Positions 10,091 to 18,004 of a DNA stretch of 64,000 nucleotides are shown here, one piece after another (positions within the stretch are counted from its first letter, which is position 1; the number at the start of each line of letters is the position of its first letter). The notes under the pieces are model-generated. The model was not told the DNA's origin and did not search any database. It saw only the letters and a program-made list of their open reading frames with translations. Source of the stretch: Marinobacter halodurans (GTDB lineage Bacteria > Pseudomonadota > Gammaproteobacteria > Pseudomonadales > Oleiphilaceae); contig NZ_SJDL01000030.1 in NCBI RefSeq assembly GCF_004327985.1, forward strand, positions 1 through 64,000, read 5' to 3'. The translations under genes and the position numbers were made by a program.

Positions 10091-11026
10091 CTACCGTCTC
10101 AGCAACAGCTTGCGTACGGAACTCCACCGATTGATCAGCAACGCCCCGAAAATCAGTGAACAGCCGGCCGCCTGCATACCGGACATAACCTCGCCGAACC
10201 AGCCCGCCGCAAAGATGGCGACCCAGACGGGTTCCAGCACCATGATCACGACGCCATGGCTGTTGATCGACAGGCTCTGGGCATAAGTCTGCACGAAGAA
10301 GCGTCCCGCCGTGCCCAGGATGGCCGATAGGCTCACCCAAACCAGGATCATTGGGTTGAAATGGTCGATCGTTGGTTGCCAGGATTCCCGCAACGTCGAA
10401 AGGGCCAGGGTGACCAGCCCCACGGTCACCAGGGCAATGGCGGTCAGGGCGAGCGCCGGGACGCGCTCCTTGCGTTGTTCAACACCACTGCGGCGCTGGA
10501 TGATGCGCGTGTTGGCCGCGCGGGTATTGAGGGTGAAATAGAACGCGAAGATCAGGGCGGCCAGCACAAAAAGCACCTGGCCGGGTTCGGGCCTGAAACC
10601 GTTGCGGAGCGAGAGCAGCGCCAGGCCCGATATGGCGACGGGCAGGGCAACCCAGGTCGACATGGGCTGGGCCTCGCTGAAAACAATCCGGGCGATGACC
10701 GGTACAAAGACAACGCCGAGACTGGTCAGAAAAGCGCCTTCACCCACGTTCTCCGTCAGGAACAGGCCGCTGATCCAGAAACTCATGGCCACGCCGAAGA
10801 CCAGTCCGACACCGGCCGCCCGCCGGAGTTGATTCCGCGCCAGCCGGGCGATTTGCCGGTGGCCGGCAATGCACAGGATGGCGCCGGCCAGCAAGAAGCG
10901 GCAGGCCATGAAGAGCAGGGGCGGCATGAGCAGCACCGCCTCTTTCGAGAAAATCCAGCCGATCCCGGCGAGCAGTGTGACCACGACAAGCAGGAGATCG
11001 GCCTTTCTGGCGTCGGTAAGGTTCAT
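10091..11026 (-). CDS. EamA/DMT-family transporter
   Basis: A 311-residue inner-membrane protein with about ten hydrophobic segments arranged as two EamA repeats, as in drug/metabolite transporters. The N-terminus AGIGWIFSKEAVLLMPPLLF and the motif ACRFLLAGAIL are typical of the first repeat. The second half starts near residue 160. The substrate cannot be told from sequence; relatives export amino acids, metabolites or toxic compounds. It runs convergent to the glucan synthase, with only 34 bases between stops and no clear terminator. The Shine-Dalgarno sequence before ATG 11026 is weak. Confidence 0.85.
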   Translation of the reverse strand: MNLTDARKADLLLVVVTLLAGIGWIFSKEAVLLMPPLLFMACRFLLAGAILCIAGHRQIARLARNQLRRAAGVGLVFGVAMSFWISGLFLTENVGEGAFLTSLGVVFVPVIARIVFSEAQPMSTWVALPVAISGLALLSLRNGFRPEPGQVLFVLAALIFAFYFTLNTRAANTRIIQRRSGVEQRKERVPALALTAIALVTVGLVTLALSTLRESWQPTIDHFNPMILVWVSLSAILGTAGRFFVQTYAQSLSINSHGVVIMVLEPVWVAIFAAGWFGEVMSGMQAAGCSLIFGALLINRWSSVRKLLLRR

Positions 11027-11154
11027 TCAACGGAGCATGGGCGTCGGTGATCGAAAGGAGGTGCAGTGTATCACGCCAACTGACACCATCTCACACGACA
11101 CGCGGTCGCCAGGAGGTCGCTCGGTCATCCAGAGGCTCCCTGGCGGGAAGGGGC

Positions 11155-11757
11155 CTAGAACCAACCGCTGTCGTCATAGGCTTCGAACTCGAAGCGTAGC
11201 TTGACGTCATCGCCGACCATCATCGGGTCCAGACCATAATCCATGCCCCATTCGCTACGCCGCAACGTGGTCGACGCCGAGAATCCCAGCGTGAACTTCT
11301 CGTGGCCAAACGGATACACGCCTGACTTGTTGAGGGTCAGGTCCAGGGCAACGGGACGGGTCTGGCCGAGCAGCGTCAGCTTGCCATGCAGGACGCCCGC
11401 ATTCGCGCTTTGCTTCTCGAAGCCGGTGACCACGAAGGTAATGTTCGGGTACTTCCGGCAATCCAGGAAATCGGCCTTGCACAGGTGCTCGTCGCGTTCC
11501 TTGTGGTTGGTAAAGACGCTCTTGCTCTGGATGATCACCTGGCCCTCCGTCAGCTCACCGGCTTCCCGGTCGTAGGTAAACCGGCCCTTCGCCTTCCGGA
11601 AGAGCCCCAGTACCTCGTCGAATCCGAGATGGTTGACGGCGAACAGCACCGAGAAGTGATCGGGGTCGATCTTGTACTCGATCGGTTCGGCCATTGCGAC
11701 GGGGCTGCAAAGCGCGCTGAAAAGAAGGGCTGTGACCGTTGTCCTGAGGGTGTTCAT
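11155..11757 (-). CDS. YceI-family periplasmic lipid-binding protein
   Basis: A 200-residue secreted protein with a signal peptide of about 23 residues ending AMA-E. The mature part begins EPIEYKIDPDHFSVLFAVNHLGF, shown here only to mark the YceI start, and forms the lipocalin-like barrel that binds isoprenoids such as polyprenyl chains. The start at 11757 is chosen because AAGGAG lies upstream and the signal peptide begins there. A longer frame continues upstream but only as a shadow of the next gene. ATG overlaps the TGA of the CDP-alcohol transferase by four bases (ATGA), so the two are co-translated. Role: unknown envelope function, possibly stress-related. Confidence 0.87.
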   Translation of the reverse strand: MNTLRTTVTALLFSALCSPVAMAEPIEYKIDPDHFSVLFAVNHLGFDEVLGLFRKAKGRFTYDREAGELTEGQVIIQSKSVFTNHKERDEHLCKADFLDCRKYPNITFVVTGFEKQSANAGVLHGKLTLLGQTRPVALDLTLNKSGVYPFGHEKFTLGFSASTTLRRSEWGMDYGLDPMMVGDDVKLRFEFEAYDDSGWF

Positions 11758-12515
11758 TGGGCTATCTCCTTGCTGTGGCGCCGGGTCAGCAGCCAGAGGC
11801 TGTCCCTGCCGAAAGAATAGACCAGCAGGGCCAGGGCGATGCCCAGAAAGGCGGATGCCAGGGCTCCGGAGATCCAGGGCAGCAGGCAGACCATGAGGGT
11901 CACCAGTTGCCAGACACAGACCGTCTTGCGCAGGCGACTGGCCGGCAGAGGCGCCTTCAGCCTGGGTAACAGCCAGCCAGCGACGACGAACAGGTAGCGC
12001 ATCAGGCCGATGGCCAGGGCCCAGGCGCCCACCTTGCCCTGGGTCACCAGCAGCGCGCAGAGCACCAGCATCAACGCGGCGTCCAGTTCCATGTCGAACC
12101 GGGCTCCGAACGCGGACGAGCTTTGGGTGCGTCGGGCGGTGGCGCCGTCGATGCCGTCCATGATCAATGCGATCAGGCTGATCCAGGCAATGACCCAGGC
12201 GTGCTGGGCGGCGTAATGGGAAAACGGCACGAACGCTGCGGCGATGCAGACCAGGGTGCCCCGGATGAGCGTCACCCGATTGGCGGCGCCCAGGGTGTGA
12301 TGATCCGGCGGGCGCTGAGCGTCGGGCGCCCGGAACCAGCAGATGCCCACGATCAGGACGAACGCGGTGCCGGTGAGGCTTGCGGTCGGGAGATAGGCGA
12401 CCGGCAGTCCGAGCGTGCCGGTCAGCAGCCCGGCCACCAGGATAACGATGAACAGGGCCACCACCAGCTCCGTGGTGACGCGCCAGCGGAATCGGGCGGC
12501 AAGCTGATGGGACAT
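11754..12515 (-). CDS. CDP-alcohol phosphatidyltransferase family protein
   Basis: A 253-residue integral membrane protein with the complete CDP-alcohol phosphatidyltransferase signature DG-x2-AR-x8-G-x3-D-x3-D at residues 123-145. Such enzymes transfer a phosphatidyl or phospho-alcohol group from a CDP-activated donor; the acceptor is not predictable here. The start at 12515 (MSHQLA) follows GAGGG with suitable spacing; an upstream ATG at 12569 is less likely. It is coupled to yceI (4-base overlap) and diverges from the dehydrogenase gene, whose cluster it may serve. The family also includes phosphatidylglycerophosphate, phosphatidylserine and inositol phosphate synthases. Confidence 0.86.
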   Translation of the reverse strand: MSHQLAARFRWRVTTELVVALFIVILVAGLLTGTLGLPVAYLPTASLTGTAFVLIVGICWFRAPDAQRPPDHHTLGAANRVTLIRGTLVCIAAAFVPFSHYAAQHAWVIAWISLIALIMDGIDGATARRTQSSSAFGARFDMELDAALMLVLCALLVTQGKVGAWALAIGLMRYLFVVAGWLLPRLKAPLPASRLRKTVCVWQLVTLMVCLLPWISGALASAFLGIALALLVYSFGRDSLWLLTRRHSKEIAQ

Positions 12516-12676
12516 GTCGGAGCCCTCGTTCGGGGAGGAGGATGGTGCCCACGCCTTGCATCTCAACACAGTTTACGCCTTTATGGATGGGGTGGATTGA
12601 TGTCGGGGGCTCCAGGGGCCCGAAGCGATCCGTCGACAGCCAGCAACTCATTCATTAAAGGCACAGGACGCAGCAT
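12516..12676. promoter_or_regulatory. Divergent promoter region
   Basis: These 161 bases separate the divergently transcribed CDP-alcohol transferase (minus) and dehydrogenase (plus) genes, so promoters for both must lie here or nearby. I see no strong palindrome or confident -35/-10 pair. Confidence 0.4.
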
Positions 12677-13678
12677 ATGCCAGGATCGGGAACGCGGCCG
12701 GATTACCAGGGCAGGGCCTTCTGGGTGACGGGATACCGCAAGGGTGAACTGCGGCCCGTGCAGGTGTCGCGCCAGCAACTCTCCGAAACCGGCGATGTGA
12801 TTGTCGAGACGTTATACAGCGGCATCAGTCGGGGTACCGAAAGTCTGGTCTTCAACGGCCGGGTTCCCGAAACCGAATACGAGCGGATGCGGTGTCCATT
12901 CCAGGAGGGCGAGTTCCCTTACCCGGTGAAATACGGGTACGCCAATGTCGGGCGGGTCCTGGAAGGACCGGTCTCGTTGAGGAACCGCCTGGTGTTTTCC
13001 CTGTTCCCGCATCAAACCTGCTTTCGTATTCCGGAGGCCGCAGTCGTCCCGTTACCGGACACCGTGCCGCCTGAACGGGCGATCCTGGCGGCGAACCTGG
13101 AAACCGCCGTGAACGCGCTATGGGATGCCACGCCGCGAGTGGGGGACCGGGCGGTGGTGATTGGTTGTGGCGTCGTGGGTTGCCTGGTTGCCTGGTTGCT
13201 CAGTCGCATTCCCGGGACCCGCGTCCAGGCTGTCGATCCGGATCCCGGCAAAGCTGCGGTCCTGGAACGACTGGGCGTGCGCTGGCGGGCGGAGAGCGAT
13301 GGTCGCGACGACCACGACCTGGTGATCCACGCCAGTGGCCATCCGGAGGGACTGGATACCGCACTGGCGATGGCCGGGGTGGAAGGACGCATCGTGGAAA
13401 TGAGCTGGTACGGTGACCGCCCCGTGCCGTTGAACCTGGGCGGTGCCTTCCATTCCCGCCGGCTGTCACTGATCGCCAGCCAGGTCGGGAGGATTGCGCC
13501 GGCACAGGCACCCCGCTGGAGCCACCGTGACCGCATGGCTTTGGCGCTGACCCTGCTACAGGCACCGGAACTCGATGTCCTGATCAACGCCAACGGCGAC
13601 TTCACTGAATTACCGAAGGCGATGGCCACAGTCACGGCCCCGGACAGCGGCGTCCTGTGCCATAGGGTGAACTATTGA
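12677..13678 (+). CDS. Medium-chain dehydrogenase/reductase (zinc-type alcohol dehydrogenase-like)
   Basis: A cytoplasmic oxidoreductase of 333 residues. The N-terminal GroES-like fold carries SGISRGTESLVFNG and a conserved YPVKYGYANVGRV stretch; the Rossmann nucleotide-binding motif GCGVVG is at 163-168. The four-cysteine structural zinc lobe of classical alcohol dehydrogenases is absent, as in the COG1063 branch that includes BchC-like enzymes. The start follows AGGA at good spacing. It is the first of four tightly packed plus-strand genes with a pterin synthase-like protein, a glycosyltransferase and a methyltransferase, so it probably oxidises or reduces an intermediate of that pathway. 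The substrate is unknown. Confidence 0.82.
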   Translation: MPGSGTRPDYQGRAFWVTGYRKGELRPVQVSRQQLSETGDVIVETLYSGISRGTESLVFNGRVPETEYERMRCPFQEGEFPYPVKYGYANVGRVLEGPVSLRNRLVFSLFPHQTCFRIPEAAVVPLPDTVPPERAILAANLETAVNALWDATPRVGDRAVVIGCGVVGCLVAWLLSRIPGTRVQAVDPDPGKAAVLERLGVRWRAESDGRDDHDLVIHASGHPEGLDTALAMAGVEGRIVEMSWYGDRPVPLNLGGAFHSRRLSLIASQVGRIAPAQAPRWSHRDRMALALTLLQAPELDVLINANGDFTELPKAMATVTAPDSGVLCHRVNY

Positions 13679-13732
13679 AACCGCGGGGCGCTTCGTTGAC
13701 GGCGTCCCCGACCAGTGGAAGGAACCTGCCTT

Positions 13733-14131
13733 ATGTTCAGTCTGACTGTACGTGATCACATGATGATCGCCCACAGTTTCAACTCGCCCCGCTTCGGACC
13801 GGCCCAGGCCCTGCACGGGGCGACTTACGTTGTGGATGTCACGTTCTATCGGGACGAGCTCGACGCCGATGACCTGGTGGTGGATATCGGACTGGCCGGC
13901 GAGCAGTTGCGTGCGCTGGTGAGCCAATTAAATCTGAGCAACCTGGATGAGCATGATGAATTCCGCGGGCACAATACCACCACCGAATTCATGGCCCGGG
14001 TTGTCTGCCGGCGCATGATGGAGCGAATCCGCTCCGGTGCGCTGGGCCAGGAGGCCCTGGGACTCAAACGACTGAAAGTGACCATGGGAGAATCGCATGT
14101 GGCCTGGGCCACCTATGAACAGGACCTCTGA
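13733..14131 (+). CDS. Divergent 6-pyruvoyl-tetrahydropterin synthase/QueD-family protein
   Basis: A 132-residue member of the PTPS fold (T-fold), whose relatives convert dihydroneopterin triphosphate to pyruvoyl- or carboxy-tetrahydropterin. Recognisable features: MIAHSF with a candidate zinc His14, LHGATY with His28, LDEHDEF and NTTTEFMA in place of LDH...PTxE, and the C-terminal substrate-binding Glu in GESHVAWATYE. The family's HGH zinc motif is reduced to HGA (Ala30) and the catalytic Cys four residues before it is Ala24, so standard PTPS/QueD chemistry is unlikely. ATG 13733 is preferred over an in-frame upstream GTG because GGAAGGA precedes it. It sits between the dehydrogenase and glycosyltransferase genes. 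Confidence 0.8.
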   Translation: MFSLTVRDHMMIAHSFNSPRFGPAQALHGATYVVDVTFYRDELDADDLVVDIGLAGEQLRALVSQLNLSNLDEHDEFRGHNTTTEFMARVVCRRMMERIRSGALGQEALGLKRLKVTMGESHVAWATYEQDL

Positions 14132-14141
14132 ATCATCCGAC

Positions 14142-15218
14142 ATGACGTTTCTCGTCGCCGGCGATCCGGACCAGTGCACCGGAGGCTACGGCTACGTGCG
14201 CAGCATTGTGGACGGTCTGCGCCGCCGCGGACTCACGGTACAGCTGATCGGCCTGGACGGCGCCTTCCCGGAGGGCGACGCCGCTGCCCGCCACGCGATG
14301 GACGAGACGCTGGACGCGCTTGCCGACGGCGCCCGGGTCGTCATCGACGGACTGGCCCTGTGCGGTCTTCCGCCGCTGGCGCAGCGCCACCTGGACCGTC
14401 TCGAGGTGATGGCCCTGGTGCACCATCCGCTGGCGGACGAGACGGGCCTGGATGAGGCGGAACAGCGCCACTACTTCCAGACCGAAAAGGCCGCCCTGGC
14501 CGCCGTTGGGCGCGTGATTGTCACCAGTCCCTACACGGCCGGGCGCCTTGAAGCCTATGACGTGCGGGCCTCCCGGATCGAGGTGGTGATTCCCGGCGTG
14601 ACGGTGCCGGCGACAGTGGCCCCGGAAAGCCCGCTGGCGGCCGGTGATCCGTTCCGACTCCTGTGTGTGGCAACGCTCGGCCCGCGTAAGGGGCAGGACC
14701 TGCTGGTCCGCGCTTTGGCGCAATGCGCGGATCTGGACTGGCAGTGTTCCCTGGCCGGATCGCTGGACCGGCACCCGAGTTATGTCGAGACACTGTATCG
14801 TCAGATCCAGGAGGCCGGCCTGGAGGATCGGGTGCACTGCGTTGGCGAACTGGACGACAGCGGCCTCGACCGGGCCTATCGCTCCGCGGACATCTTCGTG
14901 CTGCCCTCCTGGTACGAGGGGTACGGCATGGTTATCACCGAAGCAATGGCCTATGGCCTGCCGGTCATCACGACCACCGGCGGTGCACTGGCCCATACGG
15001 CGTCCAGCGATGCCGCGATCAAGGTCACTCCCGGGGATGTGGTCGCACTGACCGCCGCGCTCCGACAACTGATGACGATGCCGGGACGCCTCCAGCAACT
15101 CCTGGCCGGTGCCGCTTCCGAGAGACGGGCGCTGCCGTCATGGGACGACGCCGCCGCGACGTTCCGGTCGGCCGTTGCAAACCTGCTGGAGCAGCCACCG
15201 CATATGCACCCGGAGTAG
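14142..15218 (+). CDS. Family 4 glycosyltransferase of the pterin-like cluster
   Basis: A GT-B fold enzyme of 358 residues. The C-terminal nucleotide-sugar site contains LCVATLGPRKGQDLLVRAL and the EX7E pair at Glu259/Glu267 (YEGYGMVITE), followed by AMAYGLPVI. Acceptor and donor are unknown. Its location 10 bases after a pterin synthase-like gene suggests a small cytosolic acceptor; pterin glucosyltransferases are known from cyanobacteria, though similarity to them was not testable here. Start choice is uncertain: ATG 14142 begins MTFLVAGD, typical for the fold, while ATG 14115 would overlap the previous gene. Confidence 0.83.
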   Translation: MTFLVAGDPDQCTGGYGYVRSIVDGLRRRGLTVQLIGLDGAFPEGDAAARHAMDETLDALADGARVVIDGLALCGLPPLAQRHLDRLEVMALVHHPLADETGLDEAEQRHYFQTEKAALAAVGRVIVTSPYTAGRLEAYDVRASRIEVVIPGVTVPATVAPESPLAAGDPFRLLCVATLGPRKGQDLLVRALAQCADLDWQCSLAGSLDRHPSYVETLYRQIQEAGLEDRVHCVGELDDSGLDRAYRSADIFVLPSWYEGYGMVITEAMAYGLPVITTTGGALAHTASSDAAIKVTPGDVVALTAALRQLMTMPGRLQQLLAGAASERRALPSWDDAAATFRSAVANLLEQPPHMHPE

Positions 15219-15221
15219 GCC

Positions 15222-16076
15222 ATGCCCCATCCCTCTACGGTTTTCGAGCGGGACTGGCTGGCCAGCCGCGAGACAGCCGATCATGCGGCGCGCAGCCAGG
15301 GACTGACTGACCGCCTGTCGGACTGGCTGGCGGAAGGCGTCGTCGGGCCCTATCGCCTGTGCGACCTGGGATGCGGCAGCGGATCGAACGTCCGCTACCT
15401 GGCCTCGAGACTGCCGGCGGGACAGTACTGGCATCTGCTGGATCATGATGCCGGGCTCCTCGAAGAGGCCAGCGAACGCTGCCGCTCGCTAGCCGGAGTA
15501 GTCGGTTTGCTCCCACAGCAGGGCGATCTGGTGAAGGCGCTGGAGGCACTGGTGCCCGATGGAGCGGCACTGGTCACGGCATCGGCCTTGCTGGACCTGA
15601 TGTCGGCGCCGTGGCTGGAACAACTGGTTCGGTGCACAGTTCAGCGCCGGGCCGCCTGTCTGATGACGCTCTCCTACAGCGGCGAGATCGAACTGATGCC
15701 ACGCCTGGCGGATGACGGCTGGATCAACCGGTCCGTGAACGCCCATCAGCAACAGGACAAGGGGAGCGGTCCGGCACTGGGACCGGGTGCCTGGTCCGCC
15801 TGTGAGGCGATGTTCCGGCGGGCGGGTTATCGCGTCTTCCACGAACCGGCGACCTGGTCGCTGGGCGCGTCCCAAGGGGAATTGCAGGAAAAATTGCTGA
15901 CCGGCTGGGCCCGGGCGGTCACGGAATGGCGGCCGGCATCCGCCGGACGGATTGCCCGCTGGCTGGACGCGCGGCTGGCCCTGGTCCAGCGGGGAGAAAG
16001 CCGGATCCGCGTGAGTCACCAGGATCTGCTGGCCTTGCCGGATGTGCCGTACCCCGCGGCAGGTATCCGCTGGTGA
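15222..16076 (+). CDS. Class I SAM-dependent methyltransferase
   Basis: A 284-residue cytoplasmic protein with SAM-binding motif I DLGCGSGSN at 48-56 and the acidic motif II LLDHD some 20 residues later. The substrate is not evident; the C-terminal half is not that of UbiE, Cfa or a recognised rRNA methylase. It begins three bases after the glycosyltransferase stop, so the plus-strand quartet (12677-16076) is very probably one operon. The gene converges on the RibD-like gene with 30 bases between stops. Confidence 0.83.
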   Translation: MPHPSTVFERDWLASRETADHAARSQGLTDRLSDWLAEGVVGPYRLCDLGCGSGSNVRYLASRLPAGQYWHLLDHDAGLLEEASERCRSLAGVVGLLPQQGDLVKALEALVPDGAALVTASALLDLMSAPWLEQLVRCTVQRRAACLMTLSYSGEIELMPRLADDGWINRSVNAHQQQDKGSGPALGPGAWSACEAMFRRAGYRVFHEPATWSLGASQGELQEKLLTGWARAVTEWRPASAGRIARWLDARLALVQRGESRIRVSHQDLLALPDVPYPAAGIRW

Positions 16077-16106
16077 CCCGGCCGGGCGCCGTCTTCCTGC
16101 GGCCGT

Positions 16107-16943
16107 TCAGGCGGGCGGTGGCCGGAACCTCATGTCGAACAGGTAGTCGCTGCCCAGCCTGAACGGCACGGTCTCCGGCCGCAGCGCACCATCGAGCTCG
16201 TCTATTTCGGGGAGCTGCAGGGCGGGAATGCCGCTGCCGATGATCATCGGCGCCACAATCAGGTGGAGGTGATCCAGGCAGCCGGCGTGGAGGAAACGCG
16301 ATACCGTCTGACCACCCCCTTCAATAAAGATCCGCCGGTAGCCCCTGGCTTGCAGGCAGCGGATGATATCGGCCGGCGTTACCGTGGCAGATTCGCACGT
16401 CACCTGGATCTCATCGGCCCGGCAGGGCGCATCATGCACCAGGCGAAAGGTGGGGGCGGCGGACTGGTCGAACACGACCTGATCCGGCGACACCCGTCGG
16501 CGCGGATCGATGATGGCCCGATCCGGGTTGTCACCATCCACCCGCCGCACTGTCAGTTGCGGGTTGTCGGAATCCGCCGTGCCGGCACCGACCACGACGA
16601 CATCGGCAATCGCCCTCAGGCGGTGCAGGTGATCGAGCCCATCGCAGCCGTTGATGTAGTGGGACGCACCGGTGACCGTGGCGATGCGGCCATCCAGGCT
16701 CTGCCCGACCTGGGCATACACCAGGGGAGCGAGTGCCGGATGGCACAGTGGCAGGAAGCAGGCCAGCAGATCCGCCACCACGGCATCGGCCGGATCCCGG
16801 TGGAGATGCCAGGAGCCGTCACCAAGCAGGGTGAGCGCAGCGCCGTCCGGTGAATCGGCCGGGTAGGGGCCGATCATGTCCGATCGCGCCAGCTGTCGGA
16901 TCAGGTGCCATGCCTCTGTGGCGTGCAGCGGTCGTCCTGCCAT
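16107..16943 (-). CDS. RibD C-terminal (pyrimidine reductase) domain protein
   Basis: A 278-residue protein with one RibD_C/DHFR-like reductase domain from about residue 72: SLDGRIAT at 82-89, YINGCDGLDHLH, VVGAGT, DNPQLTVR and IEGGGQTV at 207-214. There is no deaminase domain, so it resembles stand-alone reductases such as the archaeal 2,5-diamino-6-ribosylaminopyrimidinone phosphate reductase ArfC rather than bifunctional RibD. The first 70 residues are a family-specific extension. It likely uses NADPH to reduce a pyrimidine or pterin-like intermediate. It lies upstream of nothing else on its strand and downstream of the creatininase gene, 78 bases away. Confidence 0.82.
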   Translation of the reverse strand: MAGRPLHATEAWHLIRQLARSDMIGPYPADSPDGAALTLLGDGSWHLHRDPADAVVADLLACFLPLCHPALAPLVYAQVGQSLDGRIATVTGASHYINGCDGLDHLHRLRAIADVVVVGAGTADSDNPQLTVRRVDGDNPDRAIIDPRRRVSPDQVVFDQSAAPTFRLVHDAPCRADEIQVTCESATVTPADIIRCLQARGYRRIFIEGGGQTVSRFLHAGCLDHLHLIVAPMIIGSGIPALQLPEIDELDGALRPETVPFRLGSDYLFDMRFRPPPA

Positions 16944-17021
16944 GGCGTTGAGGGGCCTTTTGATATAAGGAATGGGATCTGCCCGGATGCCTTACGGCGC
17001 CGTTGATGACCGGATTCCAGG

Positions 17022-17813
17022 TCAGCGCAGCAGTCGAAGGTTGAAGCGGGCCGTTTCCCTGAAGGTTTCTGCCAGGGCTCCGGCAAAGTGAGCCACCAAC
17101 TGGGCACCCTGACCGGCGGTGGCCCGGCTGGCCCGGCCAACCACACCGGCGGGGTTCAGGTCCTGGCCCATCCAGGCGAATGCGGCTTCCCCTTCCGGTT
17201 TCAGGTGTCGGTTGTCGGCCATGACCGTTTCCTCCAGTGACTGGAAATGCTCGATCAGGTCCTGTCGAACCTGGTCGGGGGCCAGGTGCAGCATCATGGC
17301 AGTCTCCAGCTCGCCACCGTGCAGCCCGCGGGAGAGCTCTTCCGCGTCAACCAGTTCCTGCGGGATCTGATAACGAAAGTAGTTGGCCTTGACCACCAGC
17401 ATCCGGAACCGCTGGCGCAGTTGCAACGCCGCCAGGTCGATGATCTGGCGGTTCCCGCCGTGGCTGTTGAAGATCACCAGTCGGTGAATCCCGGCGCTGG
17501 CAATGGACTGGCCGATGTCCACCAGTACATCGATGGCGGTATCCGGACGCAGCGACAGGGTGCCCGGGAACCCGCTATGTTCGAGGCTGAGGCCGATGGG
17601 CAGCGTGGGCAGCACCAGGAGCCGGGCGTCGTCGAAGCGTTCGACGGCGGCTTGCAGGATTCCCTCACCGATGATCCGGTCAGTGGCCAGCGGCAGGTGG
17701 GGGCCATGCTGTTCAATGGCTGCCACCGGCAATACCGCGATGGCGGAATCGCTGATGTGGTCTTTCAGTTCGACAGTGGTAAGGGCCTGCCAGTCCAGGG
17801 GAGAATAAGCCAT
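17022..17813 (-). CDS. Creatininase-family amidohydrolase
   Basis: A 263-residue metal-dependent hydrolase with the complete creatininase motif set: EQHGPHLPLATD (Glu34, His36, Asp45), HSGFPGTLSL, FNSHGGN (His118) and HGGELETAMM (Glu168). The family opens cyclic amides or removes formyl groups; it includes creatininase, the archaeal formamidopyrimidine deformylase ArfB and the mycofactocin peptidase MftE. Next to an ArfC-like reductase and a PTPS-like protein, the ArfB comparison is the most suggestive. AGGAG sits nine bases before ATG 17813. The specific substrate is inference only. Confidence 0.87.
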   Translation of the reverse strand: MAYSPLDWQALTTVELKDHISDSAIAVLPVAAIEQHGPHLPLATDRIIGEGILQAAVERFDDARLLVLPTLPIGLSLEHSGFPGTLSLRPDTAIDVLVDIGQSIASAGIHRLVIFNSHGGNRQIIDLAALQLRQRFRMLVVKANYFRYQIPQELVDAEELSRGLHGGELETAMMLHLAPDQVRQDLIEHFQSLEETVMADNRHLKPEGEAAFAWMGQDLNPAGVVGRASRATAGQGAQLVAHFAGALAETFRETARFNLRLLR

Positions 17814-18004
17814 GACGGTCGACTCCTAGAGCAGTGCGATACAGGCAGTATAGTGCCCCGGGAGCCATTCGTAAGCCTGCGCGGCAGCGTATTGAACCGA
17901 TTGATTTAGGACCGTTTTCATAGCGACCGGCAATTGCGTGGGAGTGAGTCCATAAGGTGTAATGGGCGTTTGTCTCCCATTGAATGTTCCGCCAGGAGTA
18001 GCCC

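Noticed and set aside
11155-12651. A 498-codon minus-strand frame that would make a fusion protein ending in YceI
   Set aside because: The upstream part is an out-of-frame reading of the CDP-alcohol transferase gene; YceI has its own signal peptide and AAGGAG at 11757.
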